DNA from: Pseudomonas yamanorum
GTDB taxonomy: Bacteria > Pseudomonadota > Gammaproteobacteria > Pseudomonadales > Pseudomonadaceae
DNA length: 64,000 bases
Reading direction: 5' to 3'
NCBI RefSeq assembly: GCF_013386765.1
Contig: NZ_JACARE010000010.1
Span: 124,001 to 188,000, forward strand
Each line of letters begins with the position of its first letter. The stretch's first letter is position 1. Below the pieces are notes generated by a model. The model was not told the origin of the DNA. It made no database searches and saw only the letters and a program-made list of their open reading frames with translations. This document shows, piece by piece, positions 1 through 9,400 of the stretch. Position numbers and translations under genes: made by a program.

Positions 1-1395
1 CCACAGCCCGCCGCTTTCGCCGACGGTGCGGTACGCCCAGCCCTGCTGCCCGGCGCGAGTGCGCACCAGGTAGTAATCACGGCGCACATCGGCGCCATCC
101 CACCAGCCGGATTCGATGCGCTCCGGGCCCATCAATATCTGCAGGCCTTGCTCGGCCAGGGGTGTTGGTTCATGCAGCAACCAGCCGGGACGCTGCAGGT
201 TGTTTGAGGGCGCGCACGGGCGAGTGTCGGCACCGGATTGCCAGGCGCATTCGGGGCGGTGGTCGGCGTGAAAGCGCAGGCCTTGCACCGCCTCGTCTCC
301 CAGCCGCGCCCGCAGGCGTTCGCGCAGTTGCTCCCAAGGCAGGGTTTGTTGCGGGCGCTCGTCGAACAGGTCCTGGCGCTGGGGCACAAACACCGGCAGG
401 TCCTGGGCCACCAGGCGAAAGCCACGCACCGGCGAGGTGACTTGCACTTGCTCCAGGCGACCGCGGGCCAGTTCGAACAGCATCGCCGCGTCGCGCTCGG
501 CGCTGAGCAGGCCGACCTTGATCACGGTGTCGGGTTCTGCGGCGTGTTCCAGGTGCAGGTCAAAACGCTGCACGCCACTGTCGCGGCCACACAGAAACGC
601 CGACAGGTCACCGGTCAAACGGCGCAAGGGAAACAGCAAGGCCTGGTGGGATAACACATCAAAATTCAGCTCGATGCGCACATCGAAACGGTCCGGCGGC
701 TGGTAGAACGCCAGGGCCAGCGGCCGTTGCCCGTTCAGTGCATCAAGGTGCTTGAGCAGCGCCGCGTCGAAACGCCGGGCCAGGGTATGCCGGGGCAACG
801 CCTGCACCTGGGCCAGGGTGCGCAAGCCCATGCGTGACAATGCGGTGGCAGCCTGCGGGTCGAGGCCGGCGCGATCGATGGGGATGGGCGCCAGGGCCTG
901 TTGCAGGCATGGCTCATCGGCCACGGCCAGGCCGTCGTAGGCATTCGCCAGGATCCGCGCCGCCGCCGGGTTCGGCGCGGCGACGATGCGATGACGAAAC
1001 CCCAGTTCGGTCAGCTCCTTGCGCAAGCGTGCCTCAAGCAGCGGCCAGGGCCCGAACAGGCCCAGGCTCGACTCGATCTCGAACAGCAACGCCCGTGGGT
1101 AAAACACGCTGACCTGGGAGCTGAAACGGTAGGCCCATGCGGCCAGAAACTGCTGCCAGTACTCGATCTGCGCCGGGTCGTATTCGGCGCAGGCAAACGC
1201 CTTGGTCAAGGCATGGGCTGCCGTCAGGGATTGGCCGGGACGCAGGCCGAGTTTGCGTGCGGCCTCATTGACGGTTTGCAGCACCCGCCGCTGCGGCGTG
1301 CCGGCCAGCAGGGCCAATGGCTGCTCCGGCTCGGGGCGCGAACGCAGCACCCCGTCCAGCGCCAATTGCGGGAAGACAATACACACCCAGCGCAT
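1..1395 (-). CDS. imuB: ImuB, Y-family polymerase-like translesion protein (3' end cut by window edge)
   Basis: I read 465 codons without a stop from the ATG at 1395 to base 1, so only the last few residues are missing. The N-terminus (MRWVCIVFPQLALDGVL) and the block FEIESSLGLFG are typical of ImuB; the acidic catalytic motifs of true Y-family polymerases are degenerate, which fits the known role of ImuB as a non-catalytic hub that recruits ImuA and DnaE2 (ImuC) to the beta clamp during SOS mutagenesis. It starts 7 bp after the imuA stop, so the two are co-transcribed from the lexA promoter. dnaE2 is expected just outside the left edge, but that is inference. Confidence 0.9.
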   Translation of the reverse strand, partial: MRWVCIVFPQLALDGVLRSRPEPEQPLALLAGTPQRRVLQTVNEAARKLGLRPGQSLTAAHALTKAFACAEYDPAQIEYWQQFLAAWAYRFSSQVSVFYPRALLFEIESSLGLFGPWPLLEARLRKELTELGFRHRIVAAPNPAAARILANAYDGLAVADEPCLQQALAPIPIDRAGLDPQAATALSRMGLRTLAQVQALPRHTLARRFDAALLKHLDALNGQRPLALAFYQPPDRFDVRIELNFDVLSHQALLFPLRRLTGDLSAFLCGRDSGVQRFDLHLEHAAEPDTVIKVGLLSAERDAAMLFELARGRLEQVQVTSPVRGFRLVAQDLPVFVPQRQDLFDERPQQTLPWEQLRERLRARLGDEAVQGLRFHADHRPECAWQSGADTRPCAPSNNLQRPGWLLHEPTPLAEQGLQILMGPERIESGWWDGADVRRDYYLVRTRAGQQGWAYRTVGESGGLW

Positions 1396-1402
1396 GCCAA
1401 CC

Positions 1403-2014
1403 TCAGTGCCCAAGCGCAACGGGCGCGGGATGGGCCAGGCCGCCCCGGCACTTGAGCACCCGCACCTGCGCCGGGCTGGCCTCCACCGCCAGGCGCAAGG
1501 CGGCCGGGGACGGGTTGATGGCTTCGTTCAAGGAGCGCCAGGCAAAGGCCAGGGTCTGGCCGGTTTCCGCCGCCACCTGCAAGCGGCGCAAGGCCCGATC
1601 ATCGGCCTTGCGCGGCCAGCACAGCACCGCGCCACAACTGCCGGAACGCAGGCATTGCTCCACCGCCCACAACGCGTCGCGCTCATCGGCCTGGATCACC
1701 GACAACTGGCGCACATCCACCCCAGCGTTTTGCCAGGCGTGGGGGTACGGCGTGTAAGGCGGCGCCACCAGCACGATGCGCTCACCGGCCGCCGACAAGC
1801 GCGCCAGGGTCGGCCACACCAGTTGCAACTCACCCACGCCCTCCTTCGCCATCAGGATTTCGCTCAACGCCGCTTCCGGCCAGCCACCGCTGGGCAGCAC
1901 CGCGTCCAGGGCCGCAAGCCCGGTGGGATGCACGCTGGCAGGCGGCGCGGCGGGCCGGCCTTTCCAGACGCGGCCGCCATTGAACAGCGAGTCCAGTGCA
2001 ACGACGGCGCCCAT
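1403..2014 (-). CDS. imuA: ImuA, SOS translesion synthesis accessory protein
   Basis: 203 residues, RecA/SulA-like fold family. The opening (MGAVVALDSLFNGGRVWKG) followed by HPTGLAALDAVLPSGGWPEAALSEIL is the standard ImuA start, where the RecA-like Walker region is altered. ImuA works with ImuB and DnaE2 in error-prone bypass and modulates RecA. Its ATG shares base 2014 with the stop of lexA, so translation is probably coupled. The order lexA-imuA-imuB is the classic Pseudomonas damage-inducible cassette. No frameshift or truncation is seen. Confidence 0.9.
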   Translation of the reverse strand: MGAVVALDSLFNGGRVWKGRPAAPPASVHPTGLAALDAVLPSGGWPEAALSEILMAKEGVGELQLVWPTLARLSAAGERIVLVAPPYTPYPHAWQNAGVDVRQLSVIQADERDALWAVEQCLRSGSCGAVLCWPRKADDRALRRLQVAAETGQTLAFAWRSLNEAINPSPAALRLAVEASPAQVRVLKCRGGLAHPAPVALGH

Positions 2015-2631
2015 CAGCCTTGCCTCACCAAACCGCAGAACACCCCTTCGATGGCCAGGTCCTGATCGGGCCGCACCACGATGGGTTGATAGGCGGGGTT
2101 GCGCGGCAGCAGGCGCACGCGCTCGCCCACGTGCTCGAAACGCTTGATGGTGACTTCACCGTCCAGGCGCGCCACCACGATCTGCCCGTTCAAGGCCTCG
2201 GCGCTGCGGCGTACGCCCACCAGGTCGCCATCGAGGATGCCGTCTTCGATCATCGAATCGCCCTGCACCCGCAGCAGGTAGTCCGGGGTTTTCGCGAACG
2301 TGGCCGGGTCGAGCAGCAGGCGGTTGTGCACCTCGGCATCGGCACCGATGGGCAGGCCGGCGGCCACCCGGCCGAGCACCGGGATGTCCAGCAGCTCAGG
2401 CCGCGCCGGCTGATTGAGCAGGCGAATGCCGCGTGCCTGGTTGGGATTGACCTCGATAAAGCCACCCTCGGTCAGCGCCAGCACATGCTTGCGCGCCACA
2501 CTGCGGGAGGCAAAGCCGAACGCCTCGGCGATCTCGGCGAGGCTGGGAGGCTGGCCTTGCTGCGCGATACGGTCGCGGATAAAGGTCAGGATGGCGGTAC
2601 GGCGGGGAGTGAGAGTCGTCATGGAGTACAT
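2014..2631 (-). CDS. lexA: LexA2-type SOS repressor
   Basis: 205 residues if started at the ATG at 2631 (MYSMTTLTPRR); AGGAG lies 5 bases upstream of it, a better spacing than for the second ATG at 2622. N-terminal winged HTH (about 1-70), then the autocleavage site Ala91-Gly92 in VAAGLPIG, and the Ser126/Lys163 catalytic dyad (GDSM and TIKRF). RecA-stimulated self-cleavage would release the operon. An operator-like palindrome overlaps the start codons, indicating autoregulation. Being the first gene of the imuAB cassette marks it as LexA2, the second LexA of Pseudomonas, rather than the general LexA1, which is usually next to sulA. Confidence 0.93.
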   Translation of the reverse strand: MYSMTTLTPRRTAILTFIRDRIAQQGQPPSLAEIAEAFGFASRSVARKHVLALTEGGFIEVNPNQARGIRLLNQPARPELLDIPVLGRVAAGLPIGADAEVHNRLLLDPATFAKTPDYLLRVQGDSMIEDGILDGDLVGVRRSAEALNGQIVVARLDGEVTIKRFEHVGERVRLLPRNPAYQPIVVRPDQDLAIEGVFCGLVRQG

Positions 2632-2640
2632 TTGTACTCC
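2623..2640. promoter_or_regulatory. LexA2 operator overlapping the lexA start
   Basis: Perfect 18-bp palindrome with core GTAC-ATTT-GTAC at 2626-2637 and flanks GGA/TCC. It matches the GTAC-N4-GTGC-type box reported for LexA2 of P. putida. It contains the ATG at 2631 and the ribosome-binding GGAG, so bound LexA would block both transcription and the translation start of lexA-imuA-imuB. Confidence 0.8.
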
Positions 2641-2699
2641 TGTGGGAAATTTCCTGCAATATCCGTCAGTCGCTTCCCGCCCAGCCACTGGAAAAGTCC

Positions 2700-2775
2700 C
2701 CGCCAGCATCACCTCGGTGTATCTGAAAGACCAGGTCGCCTGCATCGCCGGCAAGCCAGCTCCTACATTGGGCCG
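2700..2775. repeat. REP-type repeat, one intact arm (GAGCTGGCTTGCC family)
   Basis: Contains CCGGCAAGCCAGCTCCTAC (2748-2766), the arm also seen at 20.2 and 24.8 kb. The inner part (CATCACCTCGGTGTATC) matches the middle of the two-armed copy at 24784-24872, but the second arm is gone: the match ends near 2700. It lies between divergent lexA and dkgB. Confidence 0.7.
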
Positions 2776-2901
2776 TGTTTGCTTTTGTTCTTCACCACTC
2801 ATGACTTTTGGTAAAGAGTCCTTTTCGGATTCAGCGGTTTTTCTGAAGGAACGAGGAGCCGATACTCGACTCCATTGTTCACATCACTTCAGGAGTCACT
2901 C

Positions 2902-3705
2902 ATGTCCATTCCCGCATTCGGCCTCGGCACGTTCCGCCTGCAAGGCCAGGTCGTCATCGACTCCGTCAGCACCGGCCTGGAGCTGGGCTACCGGGTCATC
3001 GACACCGCGCAAATCTACGAAAACGAAGCCGATGTCGGCCAGGCCATCGCCGACAGTGGCATTCCACGGGACGAGCTATTCATCACCAGCAAAATCTGGA
3101 TCGCCAACTTCGCCGAAGGCCAGTTGATCCCCAGCCTCAAGGAAAGCCTGCGCAAGCTCCAGACCGACTACCTGGACCTGACCCTGATTCACTGGCCATC
3201 GCCGGAAGACCAGGTGCCGGTGGCCGAATTCATGAGCCAGTTGCTGGAAGCCAAGCGCCAGGGCCTGACCCGGCAGATCGGCATTTCCAACTTCACCGTT
3301 GACCTGATGAAGCAGGCGATTGAAGCCGTTGGCGCCGAGCACATCGCGACCAACCAGGTCGAACTGCACCCGTACCTGCAAAACCGTACCGTGGCAGAGT
3401 TCGCCAAGACCCATGGCATCCAGATCACGTCCTACATGACCCTGGCCTACGGCGAAGTGCTGAAGGACCCGGTGATCCAGCAGATCGCCGAGCGTCACCA
3501 GGCAACACCGGCCCAAGTGACCCTGGCCTGGGCCATGCAACTGGGCTACGCGGTGATCCCGTCGTCGACCAAGCGCGCTAACCTGGCCAGCAATCTCAAG
3601 GCGCTGGACCTGACCTTGAGCGACGCCGACATGGCGCAGATCGCCGGCCTGGAGCGCGGCCATCGCCTGACCAGCCCCAAAGGCATCGCGCCGAACTGGG
3701 ACTAA
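2902..3705 (+). CDS. dkgB: Aldo-keto reductase, DkgB-like
   Basis: 267 residues from the ATG at 2902, which has AGGAG 6 bases upstream. The AKR catalytic tetrad is visible: Asp34 and Tyr39 ([12 protein letters not shown]), Lys64 (ITSKIW), His97 (LIHWPSP). The late block [14 protein letters not shown] is the NADPH-binding signature. Length and wording match DkgB (YafB), which reduces 2,5-diketogluconate, methylglyoxal and other aldehydes in the cytoplasm. It faces the sensor-kinase gene and the two stop codons overlap in the tetranucleotide CTAA at 3702-3705, with no terminator between them. Confidence 0.88.
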   Translation: MSIPAFGLGTFRLQGQVVIDSVSTGLELGYRVIDTAQIYENEADVGQAIADSGIPRDELFITSKIWIANFAEGQLIPSLKESLRKLQTDYLDLTLIHWPSPEDQVPVAEFMSQLLEAKRQGLTRQIGISNFTVDLMKQAIEAVGAEHIATNQVELHPYLQNRTVAEFAKTHGIQITSYMTLAYGEVLKDPVIQQIAERHQATPAQVTLAWAMQLGYAVIPSSTKRANLASNLKALDLTLSDADMAQIAGLERGHRLTSPKGIAPNWD

Positions 3706-6700
3706 ACCCCGGGCGGGTTGCAATAGAGCGACAGCGTGTGATGCAACTGAGCCAGCGCCTCGTCCACTGCGGCGACAGCGCCGGCCAGTTCGTTGTGGGC
3801 CTGTCGCTCGCAGACCTTCTCCAGTTGCTCGCAGCTGTCCATCAGGGCCTGGGCCTTGACCATCCGTGCACCGCCCTTGGTGCGATGGGCCAGGTCATGC
3901 AGGCGGGAAAAGTCCGCCGTTTTTTCTAATGTCGCCAGTTGCCCGTGGTCGGCTTCAAGGCTGTCGAGCAACGGCGCCAGCAGCTCTTTGACCGCAGCGA
4001 TATCGCCGCCGGTCAACTTCTCCAGATAACTCAAGTCCACTCCCGATGACGCCTCATGCGGCGTCGCCGTACGCGACGCAAGGGCCGCGCGCAAATCCTC
4101 AAGCCCGGTGGGTTTGAACAGGCAGCCGTCCATGCCCGCCTGCCGGCAACGTTCGACTTCCTCCGGCTGGGCATTGGCGGTAAACCCCAGCAGCAGGCAC
4201 GGCGCCAAACCGCGTTCATGCTCCAGGGTGCGTATATCCCGCGCCAGTTCGTAGCCGTCCTTGAACGGCATATTGCAGTCGGTAATCACCCCGTCGAACT
4301 GCCCGGACAGCCACACTTCAAGCCCCTCAACGCCATCTTCGGCCGTGGTGATCCGGTGCCCCAGAAAACTCAACTGCCGCGCCAGCAGCAGCCGGTTGGC
4401 CGGGTAGTCATCCACCACCAGGATGCTCAGGGCGCGGGCGGGTGGTGCTTGTGGGGCAATGGATGCAGGCGGAATCAACTTGGCCTCGACGGTCGCCAGC
4501 TCCAGGGTGACGTCCACCCGTGTGCCCTGCCCCAGCAGGCTGCTCAACTGCAATTGCCCGCCCATCATCTCGCACAGGTTGCGGCTGATGACCAGGCCCA
4601 GGCCCGAGCCGCTGCGCGCCGATTGCGTGGTGTTGCTGCCCTGGATGAAAGGGTTGAACAGGCGCTGCTGGTCTTCGACGCTGATACCGATGCCGGTGTC
4701 CTCCACCCACAATCGCAGGTGCAGGTAACCGTTGGTAATCGACGACGACCCAGAAGCGCCAAGCCGTACCTGGCCCTGGGGCGTGAACTTGATGGCGTTG
4801 CTCAGCAGGTTCGACACCACCTGCTTGAAACGCATCGGGTCCACCAGCACAGGGCGATCAAGCAGCGGGTCGAGTTCCACCTGCAATATCAGGCCCTTGG
4901 CCCGCGCCAGCCCGTCAAAAACCCGCGCCACGGACGCCAGCAATTCGTGCAGGTTCGAAGACTCCAGGGCCAGGGACAGGTGGCCCGACTCAATGCGCGC
5001 GATATCGAGGATATCGCCGATCAACTCCAGCATGCTGCGCGATGCATCGGCGGCCACCTCCAGCGCATCACGGTCGGCCCGGTCCTGTTCGGCGGCTTTC
5101 AGGGCCAACTCGATCATGCCGATCACGGCGTTCATGGGGGTGCGTATTTCATGGCTCATGGTTGCAAGAAAGGTAGTCTTGGCTCGGTTGGCCGCGTCGG
5201 CGTCCTCCTTGGCCTCCTGCAACTGGCCCAGCAGGTGCTGCCTTTCGCTGACGTCCACCCAGCCGGCGATCATGCCCACCACCTGCTCATCACCGTCGCG
5301 GTACGGCAGCATCCAGTGGTAAATCGTCAGGGCTTTGCCACCCGGCACCTTGAGTACGCGGTCGTGAATCTGCGGCTCGCCCCGCTCCATCAGCCGCAGG
5401 TAGTCCTCATGAAAGGACTGGGCCTGGGGGCGGTTACCGGTGTCGGTCTCGACCACCGTTTTGCCCACCACGTCCTCCAGCTTGAAACCGAACACATCGA
5501 GGTAAGCACTGTTGCATGCCATCAACCGCCCCAGGCGATCACGCACGTAAATCGGATGGGGTGTGCCATCAATCAACGCGCTCATAAACCGCATCTGGTC
5601 GCTTAGCGCACGCTCGGCCTGGGCTCGCTTGCGTATCAGGCGACGCAGATAAATGGCCCAGCCCAAGGTGATCAGCAGCAGCAACGCCGACAGGCCGAAG
5701 CCCTGGATGATCGCGGTGCGGTGACGGGACCAGTAGCTGTCCTCGATCACCACTTCGCTGCGCCAGTGGCCCGTCAGCTCGTCCATTTCCTGTGGCGTGA
5801 TGCTCAACAATGCCTTGTCCAGGATCGAGTACAACTCCAGTTGGCTGCGGTTGACACCGAAGGCGATGCGGGCCGGTTCGGAGCCGACCGTGCTGGTCAC
5901 CCGCAGGCGGTCGCGGTACTCCCTGGCGATGATGTAGCGCGCCCCGATCAACGTAATGACGGCGGCATCGGCGTTGCCGTTGGCCACCAGCGCCATGCTT
6001 TGCTCGGGATTCTCGGCGGTCACAAACCTGATGGTGGGATAGTCCTGGGCGATACTCTCCTGCAGGCTGTTACCCCCCAACAGTGCCAGGCGCTTGCCGG
6101 TCATGTCTTCCAGTGTGAGCGGGCTGCCGGCGTCGGTACGACTGACCAGCACATAGGGGTTGGTCAAGTAAGGCCGGGTAATGCGCACCTTGTCCGCATG
6201 TTCGACGCTTGGGGTCACCACGGCAATCATGTCCGCGCTGCCTGCACTGACCTTATCCAGTTGCTGGGGCAACGAGCTGCCCGGCACCACGTCAAACTTC
6301 AACCCGGTGCGCAGGCTGATACGGGCCAGGACTTCAGCACTCAAGCCCTCGAACCCGCCCTGTTTGCCGAGAAATGAGACAGGCAGGAACTGGTCGAGCA
6401 CCGCCACCTTTATGCGTGGATTTCGCTCCAGCCAACGCTGCTCACTGGCACTCAAGCGCAATCGTTCGGAACCCAGGAACCCGAGGTTGCCGGCACTCCA
6501 GCGCCGCAGGATTTCCATCCGCTCGCTGACCGGAATGACCGCCAGTGCCGCGTTGATGATCTGCAGCAGGCGGGTGTTGTCCTGGACAAAGGCAAAGCCG
6601 AACGGGTTGACTTCAAGTGACGAGAAGTCAGCCATCCGAACGTTGTTCAGGTAGTTCCTGTTGATCAGGTAGTTGGTGCTGATGGCATCGCCGAGGTAAA

Positions 6701-7322
6701 CGTCCGCCTGGCCGAAAGCCACGGCGCCGATGGCCTCGAAGGTCGACGGAAAAAGCTGTATCCGGGCATGGGGATAAAATGCCTGGACCGCCTCCGGCTG
6801 CATGTAGTGGTAGAGCATCGCGACACGCTTGCCGGCCAGGTCGGCGCTCAGGGTCTGGCTGTCGCCCGTGCGGGTGACCAGGGTCGGTTGATCCATGGCA
6901 TAGGAGCGCGACAGCACAAGTTGCGGGTCTGCCGCTTCGTAACCGTTGGCTGAGCCCACAAAGTCCACCTCACCGCGCTTGAGCGCCGTGATGACTTCGT
7001 CACGATTGTCATAGCGGCGGACTTCGATCTTGATGTTCAACGCATCGCCGATCAGCTCGGCGTAATCCGCCGTAATCCCTTCAAGCTCATCGTTGCTGCT
7101 CAGCTCGAACGGCGCGTAATCAGGCCCCGAGATCCCCATCAACAAACGGCGGTGCTCGCGCAACCAGCGCCAGTCCGCCTCATCCAGCTCTGCGGCCGGG
7201 GTTTCGATGAAGGAGTGCCCCAACAGAGAAAGAGCGCGAGGCTCCGCCAGGGCCGGCGTATGCAGACAGAGCAAACCCAGCCATACGCTTGCGCTGAGCC
7301 ACAAGACTCGGAGCGTGGTCAT
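3702..7322 (-). CDS. BvgS/EvgS-type hybrid sensor kinase (phosphorelay)
   Basis: 1206 residues. Signal peptide 1-26 (ends ALA), two tandem periplasmic solute-binding (Venus flytrap) domains about 50-275 and 300-522, one membrane helix 538-560, PAS about 575-690, HisKA with His724 (MSHEIRTP), ATPase with Asn842, DTGIGI 875-880 and GSGLGL 905-910, receiver 965-1080 with Asp1015, and a C-terminal HPt with His1146 (AHRTKGG). This is the full four-step relay of the BvgS/EvgS family; the flytraps would bind a small ligand such as an amino acid or nicotinate-like compound, but which one cannot be read from sequence. Its ATG follows the response-regulator stop by one base. Confidence 0.92.
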   Translation of the reverse strand: MTTLRVLWLSASVWLGLLCLHTPALAEPRALSLLGHSFIETPAAELDEADWRWLREHRRLLMGISGPDYAPFELSSNDELEGITADYAELIGDALNIKIEVRRYDNRDEVITALKRGEVDFVGSANGYEAADPQLVLSRSYAMDQPTLVTRTGDSQTLSADLAGKRVAMLYHYMQPEAVQAFYPHARIQLFPSTFEAIGAVAFGQADVYLGDAISTNYLINRNYLNNVRMADFSSLEVNPFGFAFVQDNTRLLQIINAALAVIPVSERMEILRRWSAGNLGFLGSERLRLSASEQRWLERNPRIKVAVLDQFLPVSFLGKQGGFEGLSAEVLARISLRTGLKFDVVPGSSLPQQLDKVSAGSADMIAVVTPSVEHADKVRITRPYLTNPYVLVSRTDAGSPLTLEDMTGKRLALLGGNSLQESIAQDYPTIRFVTAENPEQSMALVANGNADAAVITLIGARYIIAREYRDRLRVTSTVGSEPARIAFGVNRSQLELYSILDKALLSITPQEMDELTGHWRSEVVIEDSYWSRHRTAIIQGFGLSALLLLITLGWAIYLRRLIRKRAQAERALSDQMRFMSALIDGTPHPIYVRDRLGRLMACNSAYLDVFGFKLEDVVGKTVVETDTGNRPQAQSFHEDYLRLMERGEPQIHDRVLKVPGGKALTIYHWMLPYRDGDEQVVGMIAGWVDVSERQHLLGQLQEAKEDADAANRAKTTFLATMSHEIRTPMNAVIGMIELALKAAEQDRADRDALEVAADASRSMLELIGDILDIARIESGHLSLALESSNLHELLASVARVFDGLARAKGLILQVELDPLLDRPVLVDPMRFKQVVSNLLSNAIKFTPQGQVRLGASGSSSITNGYLHLRLWVEDTGIGISVEDQQRLFNPFIQGSNTTQSARSGSGLGLVISRNLCEMMGGQLQLSSLLGQGTRVDVTLELATVEAKLIPPASIAPQAPPARALSILVVDDYPANRLLLARQLSFLGHRITTAEDGVEGLEVWLSGQFDGVITDCNMPFKDGYELARDIRTLEHERGLAPCLLLGFTANAQPEEVERCRQAGMDGCLFKPTGLEDLRAALASRTATPHEASSGVDLSYLEKLTGGDIAAVKELLAPLLDSLEADHGQLATLEKTADFSRLHDLAHRTKGGARMVKAQALMDSCEQLEKVCERQAHNELAGAVAAVDEALAQLHHTLSLYCNPPGV

Positions 7323-7323
7323 T

Positions 7324-7950
7324 TCAGATCAGATGATTGCGCTGGGCGAACTTGGACAAATGCACCACCGACGACATTCTCAGCTTCTCCTTCAGGCGGG
7401 TTTTATAGGTGCTGATGGTCTTGTGGCTGAGCAGCATGTCCTCGGCAATTTCCTTGTTGCCCAGCCCCAACGCGAGCTTTTGCAGCACGGTCAACTCACG
7501 GTCGGACAGGTCTGCCACCAGGTCCTGTTCAGTGGACTGCAGATCGTCCCGGCGTACCGAGCTGGTAGGCAAGCTGGGAAAGCAGCTGTAATTGGACATC
7601 ACGGCCTTGATCGCTTTTTGCAGCTCGTCCAGTTCGCCGGTCTTGGCGACAAAACCCATCGCACCGGCACGCATGCAGCGGGTGGAAAAAAACACCGCCA
7701 GGTAGGAGGTCAACACCAGGATTTTGCAGGGCAAGCCCAGCGCCTTGATCCGGCTGATCACCTCCAGCCCCCCCAGCTTGGGCATGGCCAGGTCGAGGAT
7801 GATCAGTTCGGGGCGTTCCTCACGGGCAATCTGCATGGCATCGGCGCCGTTACCGGCTTCGAAGATCGTGTCGAAACCTTCCTGCTTCAATAAATACCGA
7901 ACGGTTGCGCGGATAAATGGATGGTCATCCACGATTAAGGCTTTGCTCAT
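7324..7950 (-). CDS. NarL/FixJ-type response regulator, BvgA/EvgA-like
   Basis: 208 residues starting MSKALIVDDHPFIRATV; AGGGGAG lies 5 bases before the ATG at 7950. Receiver domain with phospho-acceptor Asp53 (LILDLAMP) and Lys103, then a LuxR-type HTH about 145-206 (LSDRELTVLQKLALGLGNKEIAE). It is the cognate partner of the sensor kinase directly downstream, with a one-base gap that implies one transcript and coupled translation. Target genes are not visible nearby; the dkgB gene beyond the kinase is convergent and need not be a target. Confidence 0.9.
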   Translation of the reverse strand: MSKALIVDDHPFIRATVRYLLKQEGFDTIFEAGNGADAMQIAREERPELIILDLAMPKLGGLEVISRIKALGLPCKILVLTSYLAVFFSTRCMRAGAMGFVAKTGELDELQKAIKAVMSNYSCFPSLPTSSVRRDDLQSTEQDLVADLSDRELTVLQKLALGLGNKEIAEDMLLSHKTISTYKTRLKEKLRMSSVVHLSKFAQRNHLI

Positions 7951-8243
7951 AGGGCTCCCCTGGGAGGATTCAGTACCGTTGCACATCACACGGGACCTAT
8001 CTACCTGTGAGAAATAACAGTTCCGACAAACGGCACTGAATATTCCTACAAGCAACAAGCCAGGTCCCTTCATTTGAAAAACGCCTGGCCATGGGTAGCG
8101 GCACCTGCGTGCCTGGCTAGTCGCAAGCGCGCAACCTTACCAATGGAATGACGCAACAACTGAAGGGATAGTCCCAGTCTTATGTAGGACTTTTCCTCAC
8201 TAAAAGCATAGTAAACAGCCGGCTTCCGGGGAGCATAAGTGGT

Positions 8244-8960
8244 TTAGTCAGTGGTACTCGGGCTCCAGAAGGCCTGTACCACCAGGGTCGAGGTGGAAAT
8301 GCGCGCCACCAGGGCGTCCAGTTCGTCACCGTCTACCGAGGTCACGGCCAGCGTCGCCTCGATTTCCACCTCTTCGGGACCAAAGGGGCGCACGTCCACA
8401 TCACTGGCCGGGTAGTTGCAGCGCGCCAGTTCGGCTTCGAGCAGGGCCAGTACCGCCTTTTGCTGGGTACGACGGGCTACCACATAAAGGATGTTGGTCA
8501 CCTCGGCCGACACCACATCCAATGGCTGGCGGTTGATGTTATTCACGATCGGCCGCAGCAAGGTGTTGGCCGCCAGCACAAACAGCGTGCCCAGCAGCGC
8601 TTCCAGGATCAGGTCGGCACCGGCACAGGCGCCCACTGCCGCCGACGCCCAGAGCGTGGCGGCGGTGTTCAGCCCGCGCACGTTGCCTTCCTCACGCATG
8701 ATCACCCCGGCGCCGAGAAAACCGATGCCCGAAACCACATAGGCCACGACCCGCACCGCCCCTTCGGCGCCGCCCAGCCGGTTGGCCATGTCGACAAAAA
8801 TCGCCGCCCCTACCGCCACCAGCACGTTGGTGCGCAAGCCCGCCGTGCGCTGGCGGTACTGGCGCTCGAAACCGATCAGCCCGCCGAGGATGAAGGCCGC
8901 GGTGAGGCTGACCAGCGTGTCGACCAGCGAATTGAGGTTGATGTTGTTGATTGCTTGCAT
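8244..8960 (-). CDS. MgtC/SapB-family membrane protein
   Basis: 238 residues. Four or five hydrophobic helices in the first 140 residues with the family signatures GGLIGFERQYRQRTAGLRTNVLVAVGAA (in parts) and GVIMREEGNVRGLNTAATLW, followed by a soluble ACT-like C-terminal domain about 150-235. MgtC proteins act in the inner membrane, in low-magnesium adaptation and intracellular survival, by inhibiting F-type ATP synthase in Salmonella. GGGAAG lies 7 bases before the ATG. The 400-bp upstream region contains strong hairpins and a short ORF, recalling the leader control of Salmonella mgtC, though no known riboswitch was recognised. Confidence 0.85.
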   Translation of the reverse strand: MQAINNINLNSLVDTLVSLTAAFILGGLIGFERQYRQRTAGLRTNVLVAVGAAIFVDMANRLGGAEGAVRVVAYVVSGIGFLGAGVIMREEGNVRGLNTAATLWASAAVGACAGADLILEALLGTLFVLAANTLLRPIVNNINRQPLDVVSAEVTNILYVVARRTQQKAVLALLEAELARCNYPASDVDVRPFGPEEVEIEATLAVTSVDGDELDALVARISTSTLVVQAFWSPSTTD

Positions 8961-8978
8961 AGGAGTCTTCCCTATTCA

Positions 8979-9062
8979 TTACCAGCCAAACTTGCGGATA
9001 TAGAAACCTTCAGCGTCTGGGTCAGCCGACAGGCGCGTGCGTAGTACCGCGATGCAAGGCAT
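8979..9062 (-). CDS. Possible 27-residue leader peptide upstream of mgtC-like gene
   Basis: An ATG at 9062 opens a 28-codon frame (MPCIAVLRTRL... ending FYIRKFGW, TAA at 8979-8981), 18 bases before the MgtC start. No strong ribosome-binding site is visible, and a frame of this size can occur by chance. I list it because mgtC transcripts in Salmonella carry short regulatory ORFs in the leader and because the position is right. It could equally be noise. Confidence 0.25.
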   Translation of the reverse strand: MPCIAVLRTRLSADPDAEGFYIRKFGW

Positions 9063-9124
9063 CACGCACTGTTAAGCGTCGATGAGAGGGAATTCGGGAT
9101 CGGGCCAGGACAGGCCGCCACCGG

Positions 9125-9210
9125 GATGCCGCTTCTCGCTTTTGGCGAGACAACGGCATCGGGAAAATGCGCGTTACCTTGCCAAGTATGTGCCGGTTAT
9201 CGAGACCGGC
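9125..9210 (-). promoter_or_regulatory. Structured leader upstream of mgtC-like gene
   Basis: Two hairpins on the coding-strand side: a 6-bp stem GCCGGT/ACCGGC with a 7-base loop at 9192-9210, then a long two-part hairpin at 9125-9160 with outer stem 9125-9131/9154-9160 (GATGCCG/CGGCATC) and inner stem 9134-9139/9145-9150 (TCTCGC/GCGAGA). Neither has a T-run, so they are not plain terminators. They sit 165-250 bases before MgtC. Role as an RNA sensor is inference. I see no gene elsewhere in 8961-9361. Confidence 0.4.
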
Positions 9211-9370
9211 CGACGACTGTCACTCGAACAAGTACCCACTGAGGGTCTCCGCTATTGATGAAAACGCGCGAAGCTTACGCCCTGATTTCAGGAGAGTAAA
9301 CCGTAGGAAAAGTTACCAGATGGGTTTGGAAGAGTTCTTCAGGTTGGGTTCAGCCGGGTCTTCAAGCAAG

Positions 9371-9398
9371 TGTGGGAGCTGGCTTGCCAGCTCCCACA
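9371..9398. repeat. Perfect 28-bp palindrome, REP-family arm
   Basis: TGTGGGAGCTGGC followed by TT and its exact complement. It is the same arm sequence as the larger repeats in this window but closed on itself with no inner spacer. It forms the break point of the acetyltransferase remnant and could also terminate transcription from the FKBP side. Confidence 0.8.
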
Positions 9399-9400
9399 TT

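Noticed and set aside
2632..2802. N-terminal extension of LexA
   Set aside because: The extra frame reads through a REP repeat and has no start signal; LexA family starts at the HTH.
4056..5606. Long plus-strand frame opposite the sensor kinase
   Set aside because: It mirrors the kinase coding frame at high GC, has no ribosome-binding site and no recognisable domain; the kinase on the other strand has full domains and catalytic residues.
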